Assembly (NCBI RefSeq): GCF_002866825.1
Contig: NZ_PKUS01000001.1
Span: 487,579-551,578 of the forward strand
DNA from: Pseudohalioglobus lutimaris
GTDB taxonomy: Bacteria > Pseudomonadota > Gammaproteobacteria > Pseudomonadales > Halieaceae
Reading direction: 5' to 3'
Length of the DNA stretch: 64,000 nucleotides
The notes below the pieces were generated by a model. The model saw only the letters and a program-made list of their open reading frames with translations. It was not told the origin of the DNA and made no database searches. Positions 49,742-58,759 of the stretch are shown in pieces. Every line of letters starts with the position of its first letter. Positions within the stretch are counted from its first letter, which is position 1. The position numbers were made by a program, and so were the translations under genes.

Positions 49742-51987
49742 TTACTGCTCAAGCTCTGCAGGAGTTGCTGGTAATTGGGGTTGCGCGGTGACAACTTGAG
49801 TAACTGCTGCGTGTAGCTGCGCGCTCTTTGCCGATCGCCCAACTCAGCGCTGTAGTTGGCCATGGCCAGCAGCACTTGTTCCTCTCGCGGAAACGCCCTG
49901 TGCAATTTGTTCAGTTCTGTCAGCGCCTGGCGGGGATTGCCCAGGTCGTGTAGTGCAATCGCGTACACAAAGCGGTGACGCATACCGCGCGTCTCCAGCT
50001 CTGCCGCGCTGCGCAGGTAGTCCAGCGCCCTTTCCGATTCCCCTGATCGGGTTTCCAGCAAACCCAGCGCGTGTAGGATGTTGCCGTTTTCCGGAGCGAT
50101 GTTCATGGCCTGCAGCAGTAGATCCCTGGCCTGTGCATCCCGGCTCTGGGCACGTAACAAGTCGGCAAGATTCAGGTAGGCGCCTATCAGTTGAGGATTG
50201 ATTAACAGCGCTTCACGATAGTTGCTCTCGGCAGCAGGGAGGTCGCCACGGTTGGCCTGGAACAGGCCAAGCTGCATCAGCACCGAGGGCATGTCCGCGT
50301 GCTGCGCCATGACGGTTGTGTATTCGCTGAACAGCTTGCGCAACTTGTCTGCATCCGCCTGCTGTATCTGGTCCAGCGGCACCTCGGCGAGCGCCAGGGC
50401 CACTTCCATGCGCACGGCGAGGATTTCGTCATCGATTAGCGGGGTCAACAACTGGAAGCGTTGCTGTAATGAAACGAAATCCAGTGAACGCACCGTACTG
50501 GTGCGAATGATCGGGTCGTCATCATAGAGCAGTGCGGCCATGGTCTGGGTGGCCTCACGACCGCCTACCTGGCCCAGTGCCTCCATGGCGGTAGCGCGCC
50601 AGATCGGCGCCGTGGCGGTATCGTTGGCCAGCTGCGCCAGGGTGGGGACACCGCTAGCATCGCCTCGATCAAGACGTTCAAAGGCGCGCGAGAAGTGAGT
50701 CCCGGTGTCGCGGAAAATGACCCCCTTGTCACGCAACGCATCGACCGCCCATTGCGCATCCTGGTCAGTGTGACACTGGTTGCAGGCATTGGGTGTTCCT
50801 ATAACCACGGAGAGGTCCGGGCGGGGTATGCGCATACTATGATCCCTGCGGGGATCTACCACCATGTAGGTGGTCTCGGGCATATGACAATCCGCGCAGC
50901 TCGCGCCGGCACTTTCCAGCGGATGGAAGTGATGATCCGGGCTGTCGTAGACTTCCGGCCTGTGGCACTGCGCGCATATCGCATTGCCCGGCGCCCTCAG
51001 CTCTGCACTGTGTGGCTCGTGACAGTTGCTGCAGACCACGCCGGCCTGATGCATTTTGCTCTGCACGAATGAACCGTAGACATAGACCTCGTCGAGAATT
51101 TGGCCATCGTAGTGATAAAGCGGCGACTGCAGCATTGAGAGTCGATGTGTATCCAGCAGATCGGCACCATAGTGATAGTCCCCCAGGGTGCCCCTGCGGC
51201 TGTGACAGCGTGCGCAGTTGTCAATCTGGGCGCGAGATGCCAGCGGCTGGGCGCGCCGGGCGATATGCTCTCCCTCGGGAAACACCCATTCGCCACGCTG
51301 CGCCAGATCAGTGGGGAAGCCACCGCCATGTGCGCCATCCAGCGAATCCGTTCTGGCCAGTTCGAGGTGCTTGCTGCCTGGGCCGTGGCAAGCCTCGCAG
51401 CTGACGTCGATCTCCTTGTAGGTGGTGTTAAAGCTGCGGCTCTCGCGGGTGTAGTTCTTCTGAAGGTCTGTACTGTGACACTCAGCGCAGCGGGTGTTCC
51501 AGTTCTGGTAGGGGCCGGTCCAGTGCAGCGGGTCCTTGAAGTCAATAGGCTCGTCAGGATAGAGGTGGAACCAGCGTTGGCCGCCTTCAGATTGAGGTCG
51601 TGAATCCCAGGAAATGCTGAGAGCCTGCAGGCGACCACGAGATAGCGGCAGCAGGTACTGCTGCAGAGGGTAAACCCCGAAGACATAGGCCACCTCGAAG
51701 TCCGTCAACTTGCCGTCCTCACCGTCTGTGCGCACCATGAACCTGTCGCCGTCCCTGAAGAAACGGCTGGTGATGCCGTTGAAGGTGAAAGAGGAGTCGT
51801 TGAAGTCGCCGAGCACGGTATCAGGCGTGGCCAGTTGCATGGCGAGGTCGTGATGAGAGCCCTGCCAGTTTTTGTATTCATCAGCGTGACAGGTCTGGCA
51901 ACTACTGGAGCCGGTAAACGTGGCTTCTGTGGCGCTGGCTACAGGGCTGCCCAGCAGTACTGCGAGGACGAATAATCGGGAAAACAA
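49738..51987 (-). CDS. Octaheme c-type cytochrome with HEAT-like and TPR repeats
   Basis: The 749-residue exported protein starts with a signal peptide (MFSRLFVLAVLLGSPVASA). Its first 400 residues carry eight CxxCH heme sites (CQTCH, CAECH, CEACH, CARCH, CSNCH, CAQCH, CADCH, CNQCH). A HEAT-like region follows (VGGREATQTMAALLYDDDPIIRTSTVRSLD). The C-terminal 200 residues are TPR-like repeats (LGLFQANRGDLPAAESNYREALLINPQ and on). It should be a periplasmic electron carrier or oxidoreductase; the substrate is not evident. There are no neighbouring cytochrome maturation or quinol oxidase genes. Confidence 0.88.
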   Translation of the reverse strand: MFSRLFVLAVLLGSPVASATEATFTGSSSCQTCHADEYKNWQGSHHDLAMQLATPDTVLGDFNDSSFTFNGITSRFFRDGDRFMVRTDGEDGKLTDFEVAYVFGVYPLQQYLLPLSRGRLQALSISWDSRPQSEGGQRWFHLYPDEPIDFKDPLHWTGPYQNWNTRCAECHSTDLQKNYTRESRSFNTTYKEIDVSCEACHGPGSKHLELARTDSLDGAHGGGFPTDLAQRGEWVFPEGEHIARRAQPLASRAQIDNCARCHSRRGTLGDYHYGADLLDTHRLSMLQSPLYHYDGQILDEVYVYGSFVQSKMHQAGVVCSNCHEPHSAELRAPGNAICAQCHRPEVYDSPDHHFHPLESAGASCADCHMPETTYMVVDPRRDHSMRIPRPDLSVVIGTPNACNQCHTDQDAQWAVDALRDKGVIFRDTGTHFSRAFERLDRGDASGVPTLAQLANDTATAPIWRATAMEALGQVGGREATQTMAALLYDDDPIIRTSTVRSLDFVSLQQRFQLLTPLIDDEILAVRMEVALALAEVPLDQIQQADADKLRKLFSEYTTVMAQHADMPSVLMQLGLFQANRGDLPAAESNYREALLINPQLIGAYLNLADLLRAQSRDAQARDLLLQAMNIAPENGNILHALGLLETRSGESERALDYLRSAAELETRGMRHRFVYAIALHDLGNPRQALTELNKLHRAFPREEQVLLAMANYSAELGDRQRARSYTQQLLKLSPRNPNYQQLLQSLSSN

Positions 51988-52041
51988 AACCTGGGCCTTT
52001 TTCTGGGTAGGGGCGACACATTACCCTATTCCAGTAGCCTA

Positions 52042-52085
52042 CCCAATAGTGGCTTGAGGTAAGCGCGTGGCCCTGCCCAATAGTG
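52042..52085. repeat. Two direct copies of CCCAATAGTG between divergent genes
   Basis: CCCAATAGTG occurs at 52042-52051 and again at 52076-52085, 34 bases apart (close to three helical turns). The pair lies between the divergent octaheme cytochrome and amidotransferase genes. It could be a regulator site or chance. Confidence 0.25.
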
Positions 52086-52162
52086 TTATGGACAGCGGCC
52101 CCGGCCGTTACCTAAGATGGCCGCAATGTGCGGGTGAAACCGCCTTGCAAACAAGGTATGCA

Positions 52163-52864
52163 ATGAAAATTGGAATTTTGAAGACCGACGCAGTGCGTCC
52201 AGAGTGGGTGCCGGACTTCGGCGAGTACCCGGACATGTTTGTCGCACTCCTGGGCAGGGCAGACCCCGATCTGGAATTTGTTGTTTACGATGTAGAAGAG
52301 GGCATCTACCCCGAGGATGTAGACGAGGTGGATGCCTACCTGATCACCGGTAGCAAGTCCTCGGTGTATGAAGACAAGCAATGGATTACCGATCTCATGG
52401 CGTTTGTACGCGAGCTGAACGCGCGTAAGAAGAAACTCGTGGGTATCTGCTTCGGCCACCAGATTGTCGCTCAGGCGCTGGGTGGCAAGACAGAAAAATC
52501 CACCAAAGGTTGGGGCCAGGGCCTGCATACCCACACTTTCGTGGAAACACCCGATTGGCACGATGATGAGTCAGCTGATTTGCATATACTTGTCAGCCAC
52601 CAGGACCAGGTGGTGCAGAATGCCGAGGGTGCCCGGGTGCTAGCGAGCAGCGAATTTTGCGAGAATGCAGTGGTGCAGATCGGGAAGCATATTCTCACGT
52701 TTCAGGGTCACCCTGAGTTCTTGCCTGAATACTCCAGGGAAATTATGGATTACCGCCGGGAAATGATCGGCGAGGGTGTTTACGCCTCCGGCGTGGCCTC
52801 CCTCACCCGGGCGCAGGAAGGGGACCGGGTAGCTCGCTGGATACTGAGGTTCCTGAAAGGCTGA
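52163..52864 (+). CDS. Class I glutamine amidotransferase-like protein (GMP synthase GATase-like)
   Basis: The 233-residue single-domain protein has a class I GATase triad: Cys in GICFGHQIVAQALGG, His in TFQGHPEF and a nearby Glu. It resembles the stand-alone GATases related to the GMP synthase amidotransferase domain. No synthase domain is fused or adjacent. Its acceptor substrate is unknown; relatives act on gamma-glutamyl compounds or are uncharacterised. ATG at 52163 follows AAGG. It converges on the STAS gene with 1 base between them. Confidence 0.83.
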   Translation: MKIGILKTDAVRPEWVPDFGEYPDMFVALLGRADPDLEFVVYDVEEGIYPEDVDEVDAYLITGSKSSVYEDKQWITDLMAFVRELNARKKKLVGICFGHQIVAQALGGKTEKSTKGWGQGLHTHTFVETPDWHDDESADLHILVSHQDQVVQNAEGARVLASSEFCENAVVQIGKHILTFQGHPEFLPEYSREIMDYRREMIGEGVYASGVASLTRAQEGDRVARWILRFLKG

Positions 52865-52865
52865 G

Positions 52866-53240
52866 CTAGTCTCCCCTGACCTGGCTCTGCATGCTGTCGA
52901 GATAGTCGTCCAGTTCCTGCTCATTGGCGAATACCGCCATGTCCGGTAGAGCCTTCAGAATCTCGAATACCTTGTCGATATGCGGCTTGCGATTAGCGGC
53001 AGCCAGCTTGTTGCCCCGGCCGCGGGTTTGCTTGGCGGCTTTGAAGATAACACGCAGCCCCGCAGAGCTGATGTAATCGAGATCCTTCATGTCGAGCACT
53101 GTCAACGCGTAGTTCTTGTCGACAACATCCTGCAGGCGCAGCTCAAAAGCCGGTGCAGTGTCCGTGTTCAATGCTCCCGCAAGGGAGACACGGGCAACGG
53201 AGTTCTCTTCATCAACGGCAACTGTGGTGGTCAAATCCAT
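52866..53240 (-). CDS. STAS-domain anti-sigma-factor antagonist
   Basis: This 124-residue STAS protein is of the SpoIIAA/RsbV type. The phosphorylation site region is LDYISSAGLRV with Ser58-Ser59, the equivalent of the regulated serine in RsbV. It lies 18 bases downstream of a PP2C-type phosphatase gene that also carries an RsbW-like ATPase domain. It is therefore the likely substrate of both activities. The downstream target is not encoded here. Confidence 0.9.
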   Translation of the reverse strand: MDLTTTVAVDEENSVARVSLAGALNTDTAPAFELRLQDVVDKNYALTVLDMKDLDYISSAGLRVIFKAAKQTRGRGNKLAAANRKPHIDKVFEILKALPDMAVFANEQELDDYLDSMQSQVRGD

Positions 53241-53258
53241 GGTTATCTAAGCCTCTAT

Positions 53259-55610
53259 TCAGGAGTGTCCATCTAGCTTCGGGGGCCTGTCTTTTTCCAC
53301 CCTCAGGACGTTGATTCCGTCCTCGTGATGGTAGTGCTGGCGGTCGGTAAACTGCGTAATCAAGTGTACACCAAGGCCACCAATCTCTGCAGATTCGATG
53401 TCTTCCCCAAGGGTTGAGCGCCGGGCTTCCCGCAGTGGATTAAACGCCAGGCCAGGGTCGCGTACCTCCAGTACCAACTTATCGTGGTGGCGCTCCATTA
53501 GTAGCTCGATGTGCGCATCATCGGCAAGCCCCGCGTACTTCTGTATGTTGGAGACGATCTCCTCTGCCACCAGTGTAAGCTCGGTTTTGAACGTCTCAGC
53601 AAGCTCCCAGTCGGCCAATACTGGCTCCATCCAGCCATGCACGTGCCCGGTTAGTGTGTCGCCAAGAGTAAACCTGCCTGTCGCTGAGGCGGCAGCTGGC
53701 CAGGCGTAGTCCAGCAGCATCAGGGTTATATCGTCAGACTGTGGCTGCTTACCGGCAAAGTCTGTTACTGCAGTGAACAGACTTTGTCCGGCTTGCGCGG
53801 TTGACAGGTGAGCGCTCGCCAACAGTGCCCGGTTGAAGCGCTCTGAACCAAACATCTCCGCTCTTTCGTTAAACGCCTCGTCAATTCCGTCGGTGTAAAT
53901 GGCCAGACGGTCGCCGTTTTGCAACTGTAGACTGTTATCGGGATAGAGCTGGTCCGGGACCAGGCCCAGCGCCGGCCCTGTGGCCTGATTCTGCACGCTC
54001 ACTCCGCCTTCGCGCAGCAGGGCGGGGGCAGTATGTCCCGCGCTGGCGAAGCGTAACCGGCCAGTGCGCAGGTCCAATACGCCAAGGAACAGGGTAACGA
54101 ACATGCAGGAGTGGTTGTCGCGCTCCAGGGCGTTATTGAGTTCCGTCATCGCCTGGTGAGGCGGTGTGGCCGTCCCCGCCAACTGCTGAATCAGGCTGAT
54201 GGCGCGGGCCATAAACAATGCCGCAGGCACGCCCTTGTCTGACACATCTCCCACGGCCAGGAACAACTGATCTCCGTCCCGATAATAGGTGTAGAGATCA
54301 CCGCCTACGGTTCTGGCGGGGGCCACCTTTGCCCAGAGGGTGATATTCTCAACGTTCAACAGGGCTTCGCCGCCCTCTGGCAGCATGGACATCTGGATAT
54401 CGCGTGCCGCTGCCAGTTCGCCCTCCAGCCGGGAACGGCTGGCAGTGACGCTCTCCAGGTCGGCAATATAGCTTTTCAGGTCTCTGTTCATGCTGCTGAA
54501 AGACCTGACCAGCCGGGCGACCTCGTCCTCACCGGAGGCACGAGGCAGTGGTGTATCAAGGTTGCCCCTGGCCATATCCTCCGTCGCTCGTGTCAGCTCA
54601 GAGAGTGGCCGCGTCAGGCGCGAAATAAGGGCGTAAACGGCCAGGACCACCAGCAGCAGTGTGATTGCGCTAATGGCTGCGGTTTTCAGCTCAAAGTGGT
54701 GCAGGGGCGAAAGAACCTCGTTCTGGTGGTAGCCGACGCCGACCGGCCAGCCGGTGATGCCCAGACGGCCCAGGCGTATTGTGCAGCGACCGCTATTGTC
54801 GGCACAGGGAAAGTCCCGGGTACTGGTTTCTCCGCGCAGCGCTCGTTGAAACATGAGCCGCCAACCATCCAGGTCCAAACCCTTGAAGTGCAGTTCCGAG
54901 TAGTGCTTCATCACGTTCTGCCCTGAGCGGGAACTCATCAGAATGCCCTTGCGACTGAACAGCAGCCCATAGCTGCTGGCGCCCAGATGCAGTTGCTGCA
55001 TGGCGGTGTTGATTGCAGCAAGCGTTACATCGGCTGTCACCACAGCATAGGGATAGGAAGCGCCTGTTTCGTCTTTGCGATAAACGGGGACGGAAAAAGT
55101 GGTCATGTTCACCTCGCCACCGCCCTTGTCGAAGTAAGGTTCACTCCATACTGCCTCGCGGCGGGACAGGGGCTCGGTAAACCAGGCCTGTTCGGTGTAA
55201 CTCGCCTGGTCGCTGGTCAGGTCGGCGAAGTGTATCTGGCCGTCCCGGACATAGAAGTAGGGCGCGAAACCTTCATTGCCTTCCGCCGACCCCGGAATTA
55301 CTGCGATGGCTGCGCCAAATATCTGGTTATTATTGCTCACCACATCTCGCAGCATCTGCTGCAGACCTGCCTCGCTATATTGTCGTTGTTCCAGAATGCT
55401 CGCCAGCAGTCGAGTGGTGGCCTCGACACTGTTGAGCCAGCTTTCCATATCACTGATAACCACGCGGGTCTCCGCAACTGCCTGTTCGGTGAGGCGCTGC
55501 AGAATCTCTTCACGTGAAACCCGGTAGTCGAGCAGCATTCCGGCACTGATAATTAATGCCGCCGCCGCGGTGAGCACGGTAATCAGGCGCGTGGAGATGC
55601 TGTTGCTCAT
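53259..55610 (-). CDS. Membrane sensor PP2C phosphatase with HAMP and HATPase (partner-switch) domains
   Basis: The 783-residue protein has, in order: a membrane helix (about 10-28); a Cache-type extracytoplasmic sensor domain (about 35-305); a second helix (about 311-330); a HAMP domain (331-382); a short coiled coil; a SpoIIE/PP2C phosphatase domain with metal-binding VGGDLY (Asp438) and VGDVSDKG (Asp455, Asp458); and a C-terminal RsbW-like HATPase (about 660-783; EEIVSNIQKYAG, GGLGVHLI). It should dephosphorylate, and perhaps phosphorylate, the STAS protein next door in response to an external ligand. Ligand and output are unknown. Confidence 0.9.
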   Translation of the reverse strand: MSNSISTRLITVLTAAAALIISAGMLLDYRVSREEILQRLTEQAVAETRVVISDMESWLNSVEATTRLLASILEQRQYSEAGLQQMLRDVVSNNNQIFGAAIAVIPGSAEGNEGFAPYFYVRDGQIHFADLTSDQASYTEQAWFTEPLSRREAVWSEPYFDKGGGEVNMTTFSVPVYRKDETGASYPYAVVTADVTLAAINTAMQQLHLGASSYGLLFSRKGILMSSRSGQNVMKHYSELHFKGLDLDGWRLMFQRALRGETSTRDFPCADNSGRCTIRLGRLGITGWPVGVGYHQNEVLSPLHHFELKTAAISAITLLLVVLAVYALISRLTRPLSELTRATEDMARGNLDTPLPRASGEDEVARLVRSFSSMNRDLKSYIADLESVTASRSRLEGELAAARDIQMSMLPEGGEALLNVENITLWAKVAPARTVGGDLYTYYRDGDQLFLAVGDVSDKGVPAALFMARAISLIQQLAGTATPPHQAMTELNNALERDNHSCMFVTLFLGVLDLRTGRLRFASAGHTAPALLREGGVSVQNQATGPALGLVPDQLYPDNSLQLQNGDRLAIYTDGIDEAFNERAEMFGSERFNRALLASAHLSTAQAGQSLFTAVTDFAGKQPQSDDITLMLLDYAWPAAASATGRFTLGDTLTGHVHGWMEPVLADWELAETFKTELTLVAEEIVSNIQKYAGLADDAHIELLMERHHDKLVLEVRDPGLAFNPLREARRSTLGEDIESAEIGGLGVHLITQFTDRQHYHHEDGINVLRVEKDRPPKLDGHS

Positions 55611-55618
55611 GGCGAGAT

Positions 55619-56068
55619 TTACCAGCTGCCAGTATTCTCCATGGAGGCCCAGGGTTCCTGTGCGGGCAGTGATTCACCTGCCTGCAGTAATTCGATAGAG
55701 ATACCGTCTGGTGAGCGCACAAAAGCCATGTGGCCGTCCCGGGGTGGCCGGTTGATGGTCACCCCGGCATCGGCGAGGCGCTTACAGGTGGCGTAGATGT
55801 CGTCCACCTCGTAGGCAAGGTGCCCGAAATTTCTCCCGCCCTCGTATTCCTCAACATCCCAGTTCCAGGTAATTTCGATGCAGGGTGTGAGCCTGCCCAG
55901 GTCGCTGGCTTCGCCCACGCCATCGCCGGGTGCCGCCAGGAAGACGAGGGTGAAGCGGCCGGCCTCGCTGTCGTAACGCCTGACCTCAATCAGTCCCAGT
56001 TTGGCACAATAGAAGTCCAGAGTTTCATCCAGGTCGCGCGCACGCACCATGGTGTGCAGGTATTTCAT
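55619..56068 (-). CDS. Lactoylglutathione lyase-like glyoxalase/VOC protein
   Basis: This 149-residue vicinal-oxygen-chelate protein begins with a GloA-like [26 protein letters not shown]. It carries potential metal ligands His5, Glu in CIEITWNWD, His in [11 protein letters not shown] and Glu in GISIELLQ. That spacing fits glyoxalase I, which converts the methylglyoxal-glutathione adduct. The sequence is more divergent than core GloA, so another VOC activity is possible. The gene ends 8 bases after the start region of the phosphatase gene on the same strand. Confidence 0.82.
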   Translation of the reverse strand: MKYLHTMVRARDLDETLDFYCAKLGLIEVRRYDSEAGRFTLVFLAAPGDGVGEASDLGRLTPCIEITWNWDVEEYEGGRNFGHLAYEVDDIYATCKRLADAGVTINRPPRDGHMAFVRSPDGISIELLQAGESLPAQEPWASMENTGSW

Positions 56069-56159
56069 AGCCTTGCCTCAATAGCGAAAATAGCACCCTG
56101 CTTCTGCTGCGGGGTAAGGCCATGGTAGGAGTGTGCCGTCGGGCTGACAAGCCCGCGAC

Positions 56160-57653
56160 TCAGCGACGCGCGGAGGCCGCTACCTGTTTACCCGCCATCC
56201 GTCCGGAAAAACTGGCGTCGCCTACCGACATTCCGCTGGAATAGCCATCCGCTCGACGCACGATGCCACAGGCGGTACGCCCCGCCGCATAAAGGCCGCG
56301 AATGACCTGGCGCTGTGGGTCCAGCACTTCACCGCCAGGCAAGGTATCCAGGCCGCCCAGCGTAAAATAGGGTACGAACACTCCGCGTCCCGGGGTGATA
56401 TCGAGTGCTACCAGAGGTGGCTCCAGTTGCCGCAACCACTGTGGCGCCTTGTGAAACTGCGTGTCGTTGCCGGCGGCGCAGTCCTCGTTGTAGATACGCA
56501 GTGTGTTTTGCAGCGTGCCCCGGCGCAGGCCCAGCTCTTCTTCCAGTTCCTCCTCGGTCTCGCCGGTGCCGGCGATACTGGCTCCCATGAAGTTGAGCTT
56601 CTCGTAGTCGCCGTACTGATCCACGGTAAGAATGAAGTAGAAGCGATCACCGGGTTGGTCGAGCACAGCCTGGCCCAGGCGGGCATGGTAGACGTCCTCG
56701 TTGATGAAGCGCTGCCCCTTGTCGTTAACGGCAATGCCATAGGTGATGCTGGCCGGCGGATAGTAGGGAATGCTGATGAACCCCTCATGCATATTGATTG
56801 CGGCGCCGCCCACGGACATACCCATCAGAATGCCAGTGCCGGTATCACCGGGGTTGCCTATCGGCTGGTTACCCGACAACAGTTTCGGGGCGTATTTCTG
56901 GACCATGTCCTCATTCATGTTGAAGCCGCCGGCGCAGAGGATAACCCCCTGTCTGGCGCGCACGTTGAGCTCTTGCTTGTTCTGCCGTACGACGACGCCA
57001 ACGACTTCGCCGTCGTTATCTGTGATCAGGGTCAGTGCGCGCGTCTCGTAATGGACGGTGATCCGCTCGCGCTTGTCCACGTTCTCGTTGATTATCTTCA
57101 TGAACAGCGGCCCGCCGTTGTCGCCCTTCACGTAGAGGTTGTGCCCCCGTGGGGCTGGCTTGGCGTGCTCGCTGAAGGGGTAGGCCTTTTCGCTGCCGGT
57201 ATACAACAGGCCGTCGTCGGTGAGGCACATGATAGCGCGTTCCTCGTGAAAGCTGTCCTTGAAAGGCACGCCGATGTCGCACAGCCATTCGAAGTGCTCG
57301 ACACTGTTCTCGCAGTAGTTGCGGATCTTGGCCTCATCCGCCTGCGGTCCGTTGGACATCATCATATAGGTGACCATGTCCTCGGTGCTGTCCTCGAACC
57401 CACAGGCTCGTTGTACCCTGGTACCGCCGCTGCCACCCATGTAGATTTCCGCGCTGGACATTGCTGTAGAGCCACCGCTGGCACTGGCCAGTTCAAGAAT
57501 GATGACTTCGGAGCCGGCATCGGCGGCTTCGATCGCGGCGCAGCCACCGGCGCCACCAAAGCCTACTATGACCACATCGGTTTCCAGGTCCCAATGACTG
57601 ACGTCCCGGGCATGATGAGGTTGTGAGGGGTTGGTTTTGACTGCTGCGGTCAT
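56160..57653 (-). CDS. FAD-dependent dehydrogenase of the ketosteroid dehydrogenase/fumarate reductase family
   Basis: The 497-residue flavoprotein has an N-terminal FAD motif VVIVGFGGAGGCAAIEAADAG with ELASASGGSTAMSS. A central substrate-binding domain follows, then the C-terminal FAD segment RQVIRGLYAAGRTACGIVRR ... YSSGMSVGDASFSGR. This architecture covers 3-ketosteroid-delta1/delta4-dehydrogenases, flavocytochrome c fumarate reductases and urocanate reductases. No heme motif or signal peptide is present, so a cytoplasmic soluble form is likely. A steroid substrate is possible; the exact substrate cannot be told from the sequence. Confidence 0.85.
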   Translation of the reverse strand: MTAAVKTNPSQPHHARDVSHWDLETDVVIVGFGGAGGCAAIEAADAGSEVIILELASASGGSTAMSSAEIYMGGSGGTRVQRACGFEDSTEDMVTYMMMSNGPQADEAKIRNYCENSVEHFEWLCDIGVPFKDSFHEERAIMCLTDDGLLYTGSEKAYPFSEHAKPAPRGHNLYVKGDNGGPLFMKIINENVDKRERITVHYETRALTLITDNDGEVVGVVVRQNKQELNVRARQGVILCAGGFNMNEDMVQKYAPKLLSGNQPIGNPGDTGTGILMGMSVGGAAINMHEGFISIPYYPPASITYGIAVNDKGQRFINEDVYHARLGQAVLDQPGDRFYFILTVDQYGDYEKLNFMGASIAGTGETEEELEEELGLRRGTLQNTLRIYNEDCAAGNDTQFHKAPQWLRQLEPPLVALDITPGRGVFVPYFTLGGLDTLPGGEVLDPQRQVIRGLYAAGRTACGIVRRADGYSSGMSVGDASFSGRMAGKQVAASARR

Positions 57654-57846
57654 ACGGGGGACTCCCGCCGAGGCATAATTCGGCGCTGCTTGAATGAGGG
57701 GGAAAATTAAAACGCGCGATCACCTTGCATACAACGGCAACAGGCACTGACAAGCCCAATAATTTGTACGTGGGCGGTGTTTTTCTTCCATTGAGGCCTG
57801 AGTGCTGGGTTACAATCTGCGCCTTTTGCAGGAGTCCCTCTTCATC

Positions 57847-58752
57847 ATGTGGTTCAAGAACATTCGTGCCTACCGTCTTACCAGCCCTTTCGAGCTATCT
57901 GCCGAGCAATTGGGGGAGCAGCTCGGCCAGCGAGTTTTCGAGCCATGCGGCAAAACCCAGGCCCTCTCCATGGGTTGGGTGTCGCCGCTGGGGCCGGCCT
58001 CTGAGGCGTTGGCCCACGCAGCCGGCGGTCGCCTGCTTATCAAGCTCAAACGTGAAGAGAAACTGCTGCCATCTACGGTAGTGCGTGAGCAACTGGACGA
58101 AAAGGTTGCCGAAATCGAAGCGGAGCAGGCGCGCAAGGTCTACCGCAAGGAGCGCCTGACGTTAAAGGACGAGATCGTCCAGGATTGCCTGCCCAGGGCT
58201 TTTACCCGTTCCGGGGCTGTCTTTGCCTATATCGACACGCGCAGCAATTGGGTCTTCGTCGATGCTGCCAGCGCCGCGCGAGCGGAGGAACTGCTCAATC
58301 TTTTACGCGAATGTATCGGTAGTTTTCCGGTAGTGCTGCCGCAGGTAAATAACGCTCCTGTGGACACCATGACCGGCTGGATCGCTCACCAGAGCCTGCC
58401 GGATGACTTTACCCTGGGGGAGGAGTGCGAACTGCGCGAACTGGGCGAGGAAGGCGGTATTGTGCGTTGTCGCGGCGTTGATTTGTTGAGTGAAGAGGTA
58501 GAGACTCATCTCAATGCCGGCAAACAGGTTGCGCGGCTTGCCTTATGCTGGGAGGAGCGGGTAAAGCTGGTGCTGGCGGAGGATCTCTGCCTGCGTCGCC
58601 TTAAATTTAGTGAAGAGCTGATGAAAGAGAACGAGGATATTCCTGAGGCAGACGACGCGGCCCGCCTGGACGCGGACTTCGCTCTGATGTCTGATGCCAT
58701 CACCGGACTACAGGAGCGCGTAATCGCTCTCTTTGGCGGCGAGGCGGAGTAG
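57847..58752 (+). CDS. rdgC: Recombination-associated protein RdgC
   Basis: RdgC is a ring-shaped DNA-binding protein that limits RecA activity. The 301-residue protein begins MWFKNIRAYRLTSPFELS and contains SMGWVSPLG and LPREFTR-like LPRAFTRSG segments of the family. An upstream in-frame ATG at 57802 is rejected, since the MWFKN start is the conserved one. It is followed after 7 bases by mnmH. Confidence 0.95.
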   Translation: MWFKNIRAYRLTSPFELSAEQLGEQLGQRVFEPCGKTQALSMGWVSPLGPASEALAHAAGGRLLIKLKREEKLLPSTVVREQLDEKVAEIEAEQARKVYRKERLTLKDEIVQDCLPRAFTRSGAVFAYIDTRSNWVFVDAASAARAEELLNLLRECIGSFPVVLPQVNNAPVDTMTGWIAHQSLPDDFTLGEECELRELGEEGGIVRCRGVDLLSEEVETHLNAGKQVARLALCWEERVKLVLAEDLCLRRLKFSEELMKENEDIPEADDAARLDADFALMSDAITGLQERVIALFGGEAE

Positions 58753-58759
58753 GCTGCGC

